Shown here in pieces: positions 10,228 through 18,996 of a DNA stretch of 64,000 nt. The stretch spans positions 62,001 through 126,000 of the forward strand of contig JAFOYE010000011.1 in assembly GCA_017391525.1 (NCBI GenBank). Reading direction: 5' to 3'. The notes beneath the pieces were generated by a model. The model made no database searches. It saw only the letters and a list, made by a program, of their open reading frames with translations, and was not told where the DNA came from. The translations under genes were made by a program, and so were the position numbers. This DNA comes from Paludibacteraceae bacterium (GTDB lineage: Bacteria > Bacteroidota > Bacteroidia > Bacteroidales > Paludibacteraceae). Within the stretch, counting starts at the first letter, position 1. The number at the start of each line of letters is the position of its first letter.

Positions 10228-10986
10228 TCATTGACGGTAGACGTGTGAACCACTTGCTTGGTGTGTTGCTAAAACAAGAACTTCTGCAATCTGCACGTGG
10301 GCAGGGGCAGATGCTGCATAATAAACAACGTCAGCAATATCGTCTCCAGTGAGTGGTTGAATACCTTTGTATACTTGATCAGCACGTTGTTTGTCACCTG
10401 CAAAACGTGTTAGACTGAAATTAGTTTCTACTAAACCTGGTTTTACATTGGTTACTCGCAATGGAGTATGCATTAGATCCATACGAAGGCCATCGCTAAG
10501 AATTTTTACGGCTGCTTTTGTTGCACAATATACACTACCTCCAGGATATGCAGCATCTCCTGCAACTGATCCAATGTTTATTATATGTCCACTATTGCGT
10601 TCTATCATGCTAGGAACAACCATGCGAGTTATCATTAGCAATGCCGTGATGTTGGTTTCAATCATCGTATCATAATTTTCTTCGATACCCTCGTACTCTT
10701 TATCCATACCGAGTGCTAATCCAGCATTATTGACAAGAATATCTATTGCTTGGAAATCCTTAGGTAAACTATTAATTGCATGTTGTGCCGCTTGTCGATC
10801 ACGAACGTCAAATGCAAGTATATGTATGGATGTTGAATAAGATGATTCCAATTCTTCTTTGATTGCGAGTAATTTATCAATGCTACGTGCATTTAATATG
10901 AGATTATATCCATTTTGGGCAAACTTGCGTGCACATGCGGCACCTATACCTGAAGATGCACCCGTAATAAAAGCTAATTTTTTCAT
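10228..10986 (-). CDS. Short-chain dehydrogenase/reductase (YdfG-like)
   Basis: With the start at 10986 the protein is about 252 residues and opens MKKLAFITGASSGIG, the NAD(P)-binding TGxxxGIG motif. NNAGLALG lies near residue 86 and the catalytic YCATK near 155, with an upstream Ser in INIGSVAG. It most resembles the YdfG / 3-hydroxy-acid dehydrogenase branch (e.g. L-allo-threonine or 3-hydroxypropionate oxidation), but the substrate is an inference. A longer reading from 11067 is unlikely, because a -7 element sits at 11018-11025 and would then lie inside the gene. Confidence 0.88.
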   Translation of the reverse strand: MKKLAFITGASSGIGAACARKFAQNGYNLILNARSIDKLLAIKEELESSYSTSIHILAFDVRDRQAAQHAINSLPKDFQAIDILVNNAGLALGMDKEYEGIEENYDTMIETNITALLMITRMVVPSMIERNSGHIINIGSVAGDAAYPGGSVYCATKAAVKILSDGLRMDLMHTPLRVTNVKPGLVETNFSLTRFAGDKQRADQVYKGIQPLTGDDIADVVYYAASAPAHVQIAEVLVLATHQASGSHVYRQ

Positions 10987-11017
10987 ATGACTTGTGTGTT
11001 TTTTATATTTTATGGGA

Positions 11018-11049
11018 CAAAGGTACAATAATTCTGCCAAATCTGCAAA
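11018..11049 (-). promoter_or_regulatory. Promoter of the SDR gene
   Basis: On the minus strand, TTTG (11046-11049) and TACCTTTG (11018-11025) are 20 bases apart. The -7 element is 31 bases before the ATG at 10986 and fixes that start. Confidence 0.75.
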
Positions 11050-11103
11050 TTTATTCGGTTTTAGCACAGTTTTTGTAATGATAAATGTGAATAATCAAAT
11101 AGG

Positions 11104-12366
11104 ATGAATAGTATGAATAAAAAAATCATTATACTTTTTGCTACTATTGTACTAGGACTTACCCAATTATTGGCAGTAGATTATGTAAGCCTTACCCCTT
11201 TAGATAAGAAAGCCTTGCCAGAAATATCCAATAGGAGTGTTGGGCGTGAATTAGTACGTTTTGCTTTGACAAGCGACTTGATTTGGGATAAGAACAAGAG
11301 TATCTTAGTAAAAGATAATTTCTCGGTAAAAACAGTAATGGATGTATTAACATCTCTCTCTCGAACTACTGAACAACATGTGGAGAGCTTCTCTTGTACA
11401 TATTGGAGTCAAACTCCTCAGGGAGATTCTGTGTTAGTATCAGGAAAGGTGTTTTTGCCAAGGAAACGAAATTTAAATGGAATAGTTGTAGCTAACCACT
11501 ATACGATAGCAAAAGATGAAGAAGCGCCCAGCAATTCATATCAAATGGACTGTATTTATGCTTTGAAGGGATATGCTGTTATAATGCCAGATTATGTTGG
11601 TTATGGAATAACGAGAGATAGAGTACATCCTTATTTGCATTGGCGAAATACAGCACAGACGGCTGTTGATTTGCTAGATTGTATGCCAGAATTATTAGAT
11701 CACTATGGATATACTTATCCTAAAGATGTAGTTATAACAGGATACTCTCAGGGCGGTGCAGTAGCTTTAGGTGTTGCTCGTTTATTAGAAGAACGTGCTA
11801 ACTTTGGCAGAGGTGACGCTCCGCAATGGACTATTCGTAAACTCTATGCTGGTGCAGGTCCTTATGATCCGGCAGCTACCTATGACTATTGTGTGAAGAA
11901 TGACGAGATAGGTTATCCTGCTGTTTTACCACTAATAATTATGGGAATGAATGAAGCATATGGATTAAATTTTCAGTTGAAAGATTTTTTCTATGAACCG
12001 CTTCTTTCTAATTATGACAATTGGGTTGCATCAAAGGAATACACACTCAGCCAAATTGGAACAATGATGGGAACTACACGATTACGTGAGTTGATGCTTC
12101 CACAGATCTTGGATCGTAGACATCCTTTGGCAAATCTATTGTATATGGCATTGCGAATAAACAGTAATGTTGGATATGATCTGCAAGCACCTGCCTATTT
12201 TCTACATAGTTTAGACGATGAAGTGGTTCCTGTTATCAATAGTACAACACTACGTGATAATATGCCTAATAATCCAAATGTAGTTTATGATTTAGGACAT
12301 TATGGATCGCATATAGAAGGAGCCTTGATTTTTGTTAAAAATGTATTCCAAGACCTTCTTAGTTAG
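11104..12366 (+). CDS. Secreted alpha/beta-hydrolase, secretory-lipase-like
   Basis: The 420-residue protein begins with a signal peptide (about residues 1-24, starting at 11104 or at the second Met at 11113). The nucleophile elbow GYSQGG is near residues 212-217, an acidic residue lies in HSLDDEVVP near 370, and a histidine in DLGHYGSH near 400, which completes a Ser-Asp-His triad. The DYVGYGI stretch before the elbow is seen in secretory lipases and related esterases. It is probably periplasmic or exported; the substrate is unknown. Its stop codon overlaps the 3' end of the convergent rmuC gene by eight bases. Confidence 0.8.
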   Translation: MNSMNKKIIILFATIVLGLTQLLAVDYVSLTPLDKKALPEISNRSVGRELVRFALTSDLIWDKNKSILVKDNFSVKTVMDVLTSLSRTTEQHVESFSCTYWSQTPQGDSVLVSGKVFLPRKRNLNGIVVANHYTIAKDEEAPSNSYQMDCIYALKGYAVIMPDYVGYGITRDRVHPYLHWRNTAQTAVDLLDCMPELLDHYGYTYPKDVVITGYSQGGAVALGVARLLEERANFGRGDAPQWTIRKLYAGAGPYDPAATYDYCVKNDEIGYPAVLPLIIMGMNEAYGLNFQLKDFFYEPLLSNYDNWVASKEYTLSQIGTMMGTTRLRELMLPQILDRRHPLANLLYMALRINSNVGYDLQAPAYFLHSLDDEVVPVINSTTLRDNMPNNPNVVYDLGHYGSHIEGALIFVKNVFQDLLS

Positions 12367-13696
12367 ATAACAACTCTTCCAAATCGTTGTTGTCGTTAGA
12401 TGTATCCTCCATACTTATACCTGGGAGTGCTTTCTTTGTTTTAACTCCCATTTCATTTAGGCGTTTTCCCGTTTGTAGTACACTTTGTGAACTTATCAAG
12501 AGTTGATGGTTGGCTTCATCATATGCTTTAGATGCTTGTTGCAATCCTTTCTCAATTTTACCAAATTTTTCTATAAATCCATTCAAACGGTCAAGGAGTA
12601 GACTTACTGTCTGGAAAATTTTAGTATAACTTTTGTTTTGTTCTATTTGTCGCCATGTAATACTGATTATACGTAGTGCCGCATATAGATTCATCTCACT
12701 AACTATAAAAATACGATCTTTCAAGAATGTATCACGCCAAAGATTTTTTTCATGTGCTAATGCCACTTGCATTGCTCCCTCATTCGGAATAAACATAAAT
12801 ACGAAATCTGCAGAGCGTCTGCCATTATCAATATATGCAGAATAATTAGCTCGTTTAAGTTCTGATATATGGTTATGTATACTAGCTAGAATTTCTTTGG
12901 CATGCAATTCGCGTTCTTCATCTGTTTTTGCATGCACATAGTTATCGTAGGATGTGATAGTCATTTTGGAATCAATAATCACATCTTCTTTTTCATCCAA
13001 ATGTAGAATGAAATCAGGACGCATTATTTTATTGGTTTCTTCATTGCGTAATGTTTGACTTTTTTCATCGCGCAAAGTAGGCTGGTAAACATAGTGAATA
13101 CCTTCTTTTAATCCTTGACTTTCTAACATTTCTTTTACGATCAATTCTCCCCAATCACCTTGTGATTTAGGTTGGTAGAGTAAAGTTTCTACCAAACGAT
13201 CTGCACGAGCTCCAATATTCTCTGTTTTTTCTACTAGATTTTTGATACTTTGTTCTAATCGTATGGTTGTATTACCATGTTGAACTTGAGTGTCCTTCAT
13301 TTCTTTCTCAAGTTTTGAGATAGTTTCCTTTAGTGGATCAATGATGGAAGACATTTGTGTTTTATTGGTTTGCTCCAATTTTTCGCTACGAATATCAAGT
13401 AATTTCTGGGTAGTATTAGTGAGCTCAGTCTGAAGAAACCTGATTTGTTCTGCCAGTTTCTCGTCAGCCTGTTTGCGTGCTTCTTCGTTAGCCTTACGTT
13501 CAAATGTTAATTCTGCTGTTTTTGCAGCTACCTCAATTTCTTTATTTTTGCATTTTTCTTGCTCAATGCTTAGATTTTGCTCTGTTTTGGTCAGTTGTTC
13601 TTGTACACGTACCAATTGCTGACGCATAACGCAATATACTACTATCGCTATAGCTATACCAGCGATTAGAGCAACAATACTAATGATAACTTCCAT
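12359..13696 (-). CDS. rmuC: RmuC-family DNA recombination protein
   Basis: From the start at 13696 the protein is 445 residues. It has an N-terminal membrane helix (IISIVALIAGIAIAIVVYCV), a long coiled coil to about residue 190, and the RmuC nuclease-like domain with YQPKSQGDWGELIVKEMLE, RPDFILHLDEKEDVIIDSKM and FMFIPNEGAM. RmuC limits inversion at short inverted repeats in E. coli, which is notable in a genome rich in such repeats. The earlier in-frame Met at 13744 would place the -7 element (13714-13721) inside the gene. The 3' end overlaps the convergent hydrolase gene. Confidence 0.93.
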   Translation of the reverse strand: MEVIISIVALIAGIAIAIVVYCVMRQQLVRVQEQLTKTEQNLSIEQEKCKNKEIEVAAKTAELTFERKANEEARKQADEKLAEQIRFLQTELTNTTQKLLDIRSEKLEQTNKTQMSSIIDPLKETISKLEKEMKDTQVQHGNTTIRLEQSIKNLVEKTENIGARADRLVETLLYQPKSQGDWGELIVKEMLESQGLKEGIHYVYQPTLRDEKSQTLRNEETNKIMRPDFILHLDEKEDVIIDSKMTITSYDNYVHAKTDEERELHAKEILASIHNHISELKRANYSAYIDNGRRSADFVFMFIPNEGAMQVALAHEKNLWRDTFLKDRIFIVSEMNLYAALRIISITWRQIEQNKSYTKIFQTVSLLLDRLNGFIEKFGKIEKGLQQASKAYDEANHQLLISSQSVLQTGKRLNEMGVKTKKALPGISMEDTSNDNNDLEELLSN

Positions 13697-13713
13697 AGAA
13701 TATAATTTTTTTG

Positions 13714-13745
13714 CAAAAGTAACAAAAAATATTGAAATATGCAAA
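13714..13745 (-). promoter_or_regulatory. Promoter of rmuC
   Basis: Minus strand TTTG (13742-13745), 20-base spacer, TACTTTTG (13714-13721). The ATG follows 17 bases later. Confidence 0.7.
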
Positions 13746-13778
13746 TATTGTTTCTATATTTCGTTAATACTTCTAATA

Positions 13779-13814
13779 ACAAATAAGGACGATAGCATTA
13801 TCGTCCTTATTTGT
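13779..13814 (-). terminator. Terminator after the GHL10-type gene
   Basis: Perfect 16-bp stem (13779-13794 with 13799-13814) around GCAT, between the glycosidase stop and the rmuC promoter. Confidence 0.85.
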
Positions 13815-13832
13815 AGTTATATATTTTATCAA

Positions 13833-15026
13833 TTATTTCTTTCTTGGAGCAGGTACGTATGTAGGATAGAACTCTTGTTTGAGACTATCTGTCAAGTTGC
13901 AGCGGTTCTCCAACAAGTCAATGGCGCGGAAGTAGCACTCGCCAGTGATGCCTGGTATGGTTTTGTTCAAACGCAATTGACGGCAGATTTCATTTCCTTC
14001 GCGCCAAGCGGCTGCACCCTTTTCATTACCCAAATGGAATGGTGCCATACCAATATACAAACGGCATTTGTCTGTTGCAAATTGTGCCCACCAATGTGCT
14101 AAAATCTCATAATCTGCAACTTTCTTTCCTATTTCCCAATAAAGTTGTGGAACAACGTAGTCTATCCAACCTTTCTCCATCCATAACAAAATGTCTGCAT
14201 ACAATTGGTCGTAGTTTTGCAAACCATTGGTTTCGCTACCTCGTGGGTCGCTCTTTTTGTTACGCCAAATACCAAATGGTGAAATACCAAATTGAACCTC
14301 AGGTTTGATACTGATAATTGTATTGTGCACTTGCTCAATAGCCAAGTTTACATTATCACGGCGCCAGTCACCTATATTGTTAAATCCGCGTGCGTCTTTT
14401 GCAAAATCTTCTGCGTCAGGAAACTCTTCTCCTGCAATAGGATAAGGATAGAAGTAATCATCCATATGGATAGCTTGGATATCATAACGACTTACCAAAT
14501 CTGCTACAACTTTGCACAAGAAATCACGAGTCTCTTGCAATGAAGGGTTGAAATACCATTGTTTACCATATTTTACAAACCACTCAGGATGTTGGTGGTA
14601 AACGTGGTTAGGTGCCAAATCTTCAATACTCATGGATGGGATAGTTACACGATATGGGTTGATCCATACATGTACGTCAATACCACGTTTATGTGCCTCG
14701 GCACAAACAAACTCTAATGGATCATATGTAGCAGCAACACCTTGTTTTCCTGTCAACCAATGACTCCATGGTTCTAATTCAGATTTGTAAAGAGCATCTG
14801 CTGTTGGGCGTACTTGGAATACAATAGCATTGAGATTCATTGCTTGGAATTGATCCAACATTGCAACCAAATCTTTCTTTTGTTGCTCGTAATTTCCTAT
14901 TGCTGTTTTAGATGGGAAGTCGATGTTAGCAACAGTGCTTACCCATGTAGCACGGAAATAAGGTTCTGCAGCAAATGTGAAAATAGCGCAAGCCGCAAAA
15001 AGAGAAGTTAAAATTGTTTTTTTCAT
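13833..15026 (-). CDS. Glycosyl-hydrolase-like family 10 protein (GHL10/DUF187, YngK-type)
   Basis: The 397-residue protein has a signal peptide (about 1-19, ending CAIFTFAAE) followed by the FRATWVSTVANIDFPS opening of the GHL10 family. Barrel motifs include VFQVRPTADALYKSELEPWS, HVWINPYR, IHMDDYFYPYP and WIDYVVPQLYWE. Family members are predicted periplasmic or surface glycosidases acting on bacterial polysaccharide, possibly peptidoglycan-related glycans; activity here is inferred. It is a single-gene unit with its own promoter and terminator. Confidence 0.88.
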   Translation of the reverse strand: MKKTILTSLFAACAIFTFAAEPYFRATWVSTVANIDFPSKTAIGNYEQQKKDLVAMLDQFQAMNLNAIVFQVRPTADALYKSELEPWSHWLTGKQGVAATYDPLEFVCAEAHKRGIDVHVWINPYRVTIPSMSIEDLAPNHVYHQHPEWFVKYGKQWYFNPSLQETRDFLCKVVADLVSRYDIQAIHMDDYFYPYPIAGEEFPDAEDFAKDARGFNNIGDWRRDNVNLAIEQVHNTIISIKPEVQFGISPFGIWRNKKSDPRGSETNGLQNYDQLYADILLWMEKGWIDYVVPQLYWEIGKKVADYEILAHWWAQFATDKCRLYIGMAPFHLGNEKGAAAWREGNEICRQLRLNKTIPGITGECYFRAIDLLENRCNLTDSLKQEFYPTYVPAPRKK

Positions 15027-15066
15027 TGTAATTATATTTAAAATACTACTATTTGAAAATTTTTGA

Positions 15067-15098
15067 CAAAGGTACTAAAAAAAATATATATATGCAAA
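15067..15098 (-). promoter_or_regulatory. Promoter of the GHL10-type gene
   Basis: Minus strand TTTG (15095-15098), 20 bases, TACCTTTG (15067-15074); ATG 40 bases downstream. Confidence 0.75.
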
Positions 15099-15138
15099 CA
15101 ATTGGTTCGTTTTATATTGTACAACATATATTCTTTTC

Positions 15139-16227
15139 TTAAACGAGGTCTTCTATAATTCGATTTAAGATATGGTCTCCTTTGGTTGTGGCAACGAGGT
15201 TTTCTCCTTTAATTTGTAATAGTCCTTGGGAGATATATGTTTGTGCTTTATCCATATTGACAATAGAACATTCTACTCCTTCGCTAGTTCGTAATCCCAA
15301 CATAACCAATTCTATATGTCGTTCCTCTTTGCCTATAATTTCTTGCTCGGGGGTTAACGAATGGCTCATAGCTAAAGTGATATATTGATCTATATTTGCT
15401 ACATTCCACCATCGTTTTTTGCCATCATAACTATGTGCACTAGCTCCTAATCCTAAATAAGGAATGTCCTTCCAATAACTAGAGTTATGCTTGGAGTGTC
15501 GTCCGGGTAGAGAAAAATTGCTTACCTCATAATGTTCGTATCCATGTTGAGTAAGTTGATCTACTAGTTGGTCATACATCCGCATCTCTACCTCTTCATC
15601 TATTGCAGTGATTCTGCCTTGCTCCAATAATTGACTGAGTGAGGTACCTTCTTCGTAGATAAGTCCATAACTGGATATATGAGGAACGTTCAACTCTAGC
15701 GCTAACTCTATGTCGGCTTGCCACTCTTCCATACTTTGTGTTGGCAGGGCATACATCAAATCAATTGATATATTATTAATGCCTTCTGCTTGTGCAGTCC
15801 TAACTGCTTGTATGGCCTGCTTGGCGTTGTGTCGTCTTCCTACTAGTTGTAACAACCTATCATTAAAACTTTGAATACCTATACTTAGTCGGTTGATTCC
15901 TATCGCCCGCCATGCTTGAATCTTGTCGGCAGTTATATCACCGGGATTGGCCTCTAAAGTTATTTCTTGAATGGTATCAGGATTGATGCTATTCAAAATG
16001 GAGTGGAGTAGTTTGTGCAAACTCTCGATAGATAATAAACTAGGAGTTCCTCCACCCAAATAAAGCGTCTGGATCTCTTGTCGGCTCCATTTGCTTTGGT
16101 AGGTTTGCCACTCATTGATGAGTGCGTCTATGTATAATTCTCGTTTCTCTAATTGTGTCGTGGAAAAAAAATCGCAGTATCTACAACGACTTTTACAAAA
16201 AGGAATATGTACATATATACCAGCCAT
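15139..16227 (-). CDS. hemW: Radical-SAM heme chaperone HemW
   Basis: From 16227 the protein has about 362 residues and begins MAGIYVHIPFCKSRCRYCDF, placing the Cys-x3-Cys-x2-Cys of the radical-SAM cluster at residues 11, 15 and 18. LYLGGGTPSLL, RLSIGIQSFND and the HemN C-terminal domain follow. HemW was long annotated as a coproporphyrinogen oxidase, but it binds heme and hands it to acceptors such as respiratory enzymes. A 411-codon reading from 16374 is wrong: it would include the promoter. The -7 element ends only six bases before this ATG, so the mRNA is predicted to be nearly leaderless. Confidence 0.93.
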   Translation of the reverse strand: MAGIYVHIPFCKSRCRYCDFFSTTQLEKRELYIDALINEWQTYQSKWSRQEIQTLYLGGGTPSLLSIESLHKLLHSILNSINPDTIQEITLEANPGDITADKIQAWRAIGINRLSIGIQSFNDRLLQLVGRRHNAKQAIQAVRTAQAEGINNISIDLMYALPTQSMEEWQADIELALELNVPHISSYGLIYEEGTSLSQLLEQGRITAIDEEVEMRMYDQLVDQLTQHGYEHYEVSNFSLPGRHSKHNSSYWKDIPYLGLGASAHSYDGKKRWWNVANIDQYITLAMSHSLTPEQEIIGKEERHIELVMLGLRTSEGVECSIVNMDKAQTYISQGLLQIKGENLVATTKGDHILNRIIEDLV

Positions 16228-16231
16228 CGAC

Positions 16232-16275
16232 TGCAAAGGTACAACAAAAAATGCACATACGCAAGCAAAGCGAGT
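16232..16275 (-). promoter_or_regulatory. hemW promoter, copy 1 of a conserved 33-bp promoter block
   Basis: Minus strand CTTG (16262-16265), 20-base spacer, TACCTTTG (16234-16241). Bases 16232-16264 including the spacer are identical to the nadE and tRNA-Glu promoters. The match to the nadE copy extends to 16275 with one difference. Confidence 0.8.
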
Positions 16276-16389
16276 GATATTTTCAAAATAGACAAAGTGG
16301 AAATCTGAAGTTGCAATACCCTTGCAATACCGTGGAAATGGAATATATGCCACTTTCACTACTAAAACTTTCATCTTTCAACTGAAAAA

Positions 16390-16421
16390 TTTGCAGATTT
16401 GCGTTTTTTTCACTACCTTTG
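16390..16421 (+). promoter_or_regulatory. Promoter of the DUF4301 gene
   Basis: TTTG (16390-16393), 20 bases, TACCTTTG (16414-16421); ATG 31 bases later. It is divergent from hemW. Confidence 0.75.
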
Positions 16422-16452
16422 CAACGCTAACCTATAAAACACAAATTATACC

Positions 16453-17790
16453 ATGTTTACACCATCTGACTTGGCGCAACTCGAGGCGCGTGGCATCTCT
16501 GTAGAGAAAGCCGAAAAACAATTGCATTCTTTTGCTAATGGTTTTCCTGAACTCGACATCGTTTCTGCCGCTTCGGTAGGAAACGGAGTACTTAATCCTA
16601 CTGAAGAAGAGATTGATGCTTACGTAAAAGCCTGGCAAGATTACCTAGATGAAGGGCACACTGTGCTGAAATTCGTTCCTGCCAGTGGTGCTGCTAGTCG
16701 TATGTTTAAGGATTTATTTGAATACCTCGAAACGGGTGAGAAAACGAAATTCATCGAGAAATTTCTCTGCGAAAAAGAACATTTTGCTTTTGCACCTCAA
16801 CTTGCTGGACTTGACGAACAAGCAGCTGTTAGTCACTTGCTCAAGGATATGAACTATGGTAATCTGCCTAAAGGTCTTCTCCTTTTCCATTCATACGAAG
16901 ATGGAGCTCGTACTCCAGCTTTAGAGCATCTTGTGGAAGGTGCAATGTATGCCGCATCTAAGGGCGAAGTGAACATCCATTTTACTGTGAGTCACGAACA
17001 TTTGCCATTGTTCCAAGCACATCTAGCAGAGAATAAAGCGACTTATGAGGAGACGTTGGGTGTCAAGTTCCATATTTCTTATTCTGAGCAAAAACCTTCT
17101 ACCGATACTCTCGCTGCTAATCCAGATGGCACACCATTCCGCACGACAGATGGTAAACTCTTGTTCCGTCCTGGTGGACATGGTGCGCTCATTGAGAACC
17201 TCAATGAGCAGTCAGCCGATGTGATCTTTATCAAGAACATTGACAATGTGGTACCAGATCGCCTCAAAGGCGATACTATTCGCTACAAGCAACTTCTTGC
17301 AGGTGTGCTAGTCGCCGAGCAAAAGAAAGTGTTTGAGAAACTCCAAGATCCTAATCTCGCGCCAGAAGAGAAAGCTAAGTTGCAACGCCCACTGCGCGTG
17401 TGTGGGGTAGTGAAGAACACCGGAGAACCTGGTGGTGGTCCTTTCCTCGTGCGCGAGGAGGATGGCACTATTTCTTGCCAGATTTTGGAGTCCAGCCAGA
17501 TATCTAATCCTGCGTTTATGCAACAAGCGACTCACTTCAATCCTGTCGATCTTGTGTGTGCTACTCGTGATGCAGATGGCAAACCGTATTATTTACCTGA
17601 CTTTGTGGATGAGAAGACTGGATTCATTTCGCATAAATCTAAAGATGGTAAGGAGTTATTGGCCTTAGAGTTACCTGGTTTGTGGAATGGTGCGATGAGT
17701 CGTTGGAATACAATCTTCGTAGAGGTTCCTATCAGTACGTTTAATCCTGTAAAAACTGTTAATGACCTTTTGCGTCCTGAGCATCAATAA
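16453..17790 (+). CDS. DUF4301 family protein
   Basis: The 445-residue soluble protein belongs to the Bacteroidota DUF4301 family, recognisable by FTPSDLAQLEARGIS at the start, LKFVPASGAASRMFKDL near residue 73, LPKGLLLFHSYEDGARTP near 139, FRPGGHGALIENLN near 240 and RVCGVVKNTGEPGGGPFLV near 316. The pattern of a phosphate-loop-like PASGAASR and a later GGHGA hints at a nucleotide-sugar-transferase-like fold, but the function is unknown. It is followed after six bases by a HAD phosphatase gene, so both probably form an operon and may act on the same sugar-phosphate metabolite (inference). Confidence 0.85.
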   Translation: MFTPSDLAQLEARGISVEKAEKQLHSFANGFPELDIVSAASVGNGVLNPTEEEIDAYVKAWQDYLDEGHTVLKFVPASGAASRMFKDLFEYLETGEKTKFIEKFLCEKEHFAFAPQLAGLDEQAAVSHLLKDMNYGNLPKGLLLFHSYEDGARTPALEHLVEGAMYAASKGEVNIHFTVSHEHLPLFQAHLAENKATYEETLGVKFHISYSEQKPSTDTLAANPDGTPFRTTDGKLLFRPGGHGALIENLNEQSADVIFIKNIDNVVPDRLKGDTIRYKQLLAGVLVAEQKKVFEKLQDPNLAPEEKAKLQRPLRVCGVVKNTGEPGGGPFLVREEDGTISCQILESSQISNPAFMQQATHFNPVDLVCATRDADGKPYYLPDFVDEKTGFISHKSKDGKELLALELPGLWNGAMSRWNTIFVEVPISTFNPVKTVNDLLRPEHQ

Positions 17791-17796
17791 CTAGAA

Positions 17797-18480
17797 ATGA
17801 GCAATACTAATTCTCTAAAAGCCTATTTTTTTGATATGGATGGAGTGCTGTTCGACTCAATGCCTAACCATGCTATTGCATGGGAGGAGGTGATGAAACA
17901 GCACCAGTTACCATTTACAGCATACGATTGCTATCTCAATGAGGGACGCACTGGTGAATCTGTTATCCGTGAGGCGATGTGGACCGCACGTAATCGTGAT
18001 GCTACACCCGATGAAATAGCAACCATCTATGCTGAGAAATCTGCCTACTTTACCATGTTGGAGCAGAAATCAGGTGGTACACCCACTATATCCGGAGTGG
18101 CAGATGTTTTGCAGTACATTCAATCTCGTGGACATCAAATTTGGGTCGTTACTGGTAGTGGAATGCGTAGCTTGTTGGATAATCTCAACGCCGTTCTACC
18201 ACCTGTGTTCCAACGTGATAGGATGATTACAGCCTTTGATGTCGTCAAAGGTAAACCTGACCCAGAGCCTTATCTTAAAGCATGGGAACGTTCTGGATTA
18301 GCCAAAGAACAATGTGTGGTTATAGAAAATGCACCACTAGGTGTACGATCTGCCAAAGCTGCAGGATTAACTGTTTATGCTGTGAATACAGGTATTTTGA
18401 CCAGAGAAGATCTTTTGCAGGCTGGAGCTGATAAGGTGTTTGACTCTATGCAAGAACTGTTAGAGGAACTCAATCGCTGA
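17797..18480 (+). CDS. HAD-superfamily hydrolase, beta-phosphoglucomutase/sugar-phosphatase-like
   Basis: The 227-residue protein has the HAD nucleophile motif YFFDMDGVLFDS (Asp13 and Asp15), a four-helix cap starting MPNHAIAWEEVM, motif II WVVTGSG near 112, the lysine in VVKGKPDPEPYL near 150 and motif IV VIENAPLGVRSAKAAG near 172. The cap and the KPxPE motif place it in the beta-phosphoglucomutase / sugar-phosphatase subfamily. It removes or moves phosphate on a small sugar phosphate; the exact substrate is unknown. It follows the DUF4301 gene by six bases. Confidence 0.85.
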   Translation: MSNTNSLKAYFFDMDGVLFDSMPNHAIAWEEVMKQHQLPFTAYDCYLNEGRTGESVIREAMWTARNRDATPDEIATIYAEKSAYFTMLEQKSGGTPTISGVADVLQYIQSRGHQIWVVTGSGMRSLLDNLNAVLPPVFQRDRMITAFDVVKGKPDPEPYLKAWERSGLAKEQCVVIENAPLGVRSAKAAGLTVYAVNTGILTREDLLQAGADKVFDSMQELLEELNR

Positions 18481-18536
18481 GTATGTTGGACAAAATCTAA
18501 TGATTTGTACAAAAATTAACATAATTTGTGATTCAA

Positions 18537-18569
18537 TCTTGCATAATTCAAAAAAAAAGTGTAATTTTG
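18537..18569 (+). promoter_or_regulatory. Promoter of the DUF3276 gene
   Basis: CTTG (18537-18540), 21 bases, TAATTTTG (18562-18569). Confidence 0.6.
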
Positions 18570-18600
18570 CAGAGTAAAAAATAGAAAGATTTATTTAGAG

Positions 18601-18996
18601 ATGGAAAATCGTAAATTTGAGCGAAAGAACGAACCAGAAATCGTATATTCTCGTTCGGTGAAGGCGGGTAAACGTATCTATTATTTAGATGTTAAAAAAG
18701 CTCGCAATGAGGATTTGTATTTGTGTATTACAGAGAGTAAACGTAAACAAACAGGTGAATCTGAGCCACCACAGTTTGAGAAACACAAAGTTTTCTTGTA
18801 CAAAGAAGATTTTGCACACTTTACTGAGGGACTCAATGATGTCATCGCTTTTGTGCAAAGTCAATTAGGCGAGATTGATGAACGCAAGGAGTGGACTCCA
18901 GAACAAGAGGAGACTTCTGTTCAAGAGCCAGTTGAGAATGTAAAAGAAGAAAAGACCGAAGATAAATCGTTGTTAAAGAGAATATTGAAGTTCTAA
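18601..18996 (+). CDS. DUF3276 family protein (PUR-alpha-like)
   Basis: The 131-residue protein carries the PUR-like fold seen in small Bacteroidota and spirochaete nucleic-acid-binding proteins: IVYSRSVKAGKRIYYLDVKKARNEDLY-type strands, then ITESKRK and HKVFLYKEDFAHFTEGLNDVIAFV. The acidic C-terminal tail (about residues 100-125) is followed by a basic KRILKF end. Members of this family bind single-stranded DNA or RNA in the spirochaete and human relatives; the role here is inferred. Its stop codon abuts the stop of convergent coaBC with no spacer and no terminator. Confidence 0.85.
   Translation: MENRKFERKNEPEIVYSRSVKAGKRIYYLDVKKARNEDLYLCITESKRKQTGESEPPQFEKHKVFLYKEDFAHFTEGLNDVIAFVQSQLGEIDERKEWTPEQEETSVQEPVENVKEEKTEDKSLLKRILKF

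Noticed and set aside
16228..16374. N-terminal extension of HemW
   Set aside because: The extension contains the promoter, and HemW proteins begin directly before the IYxHIPFC motif.
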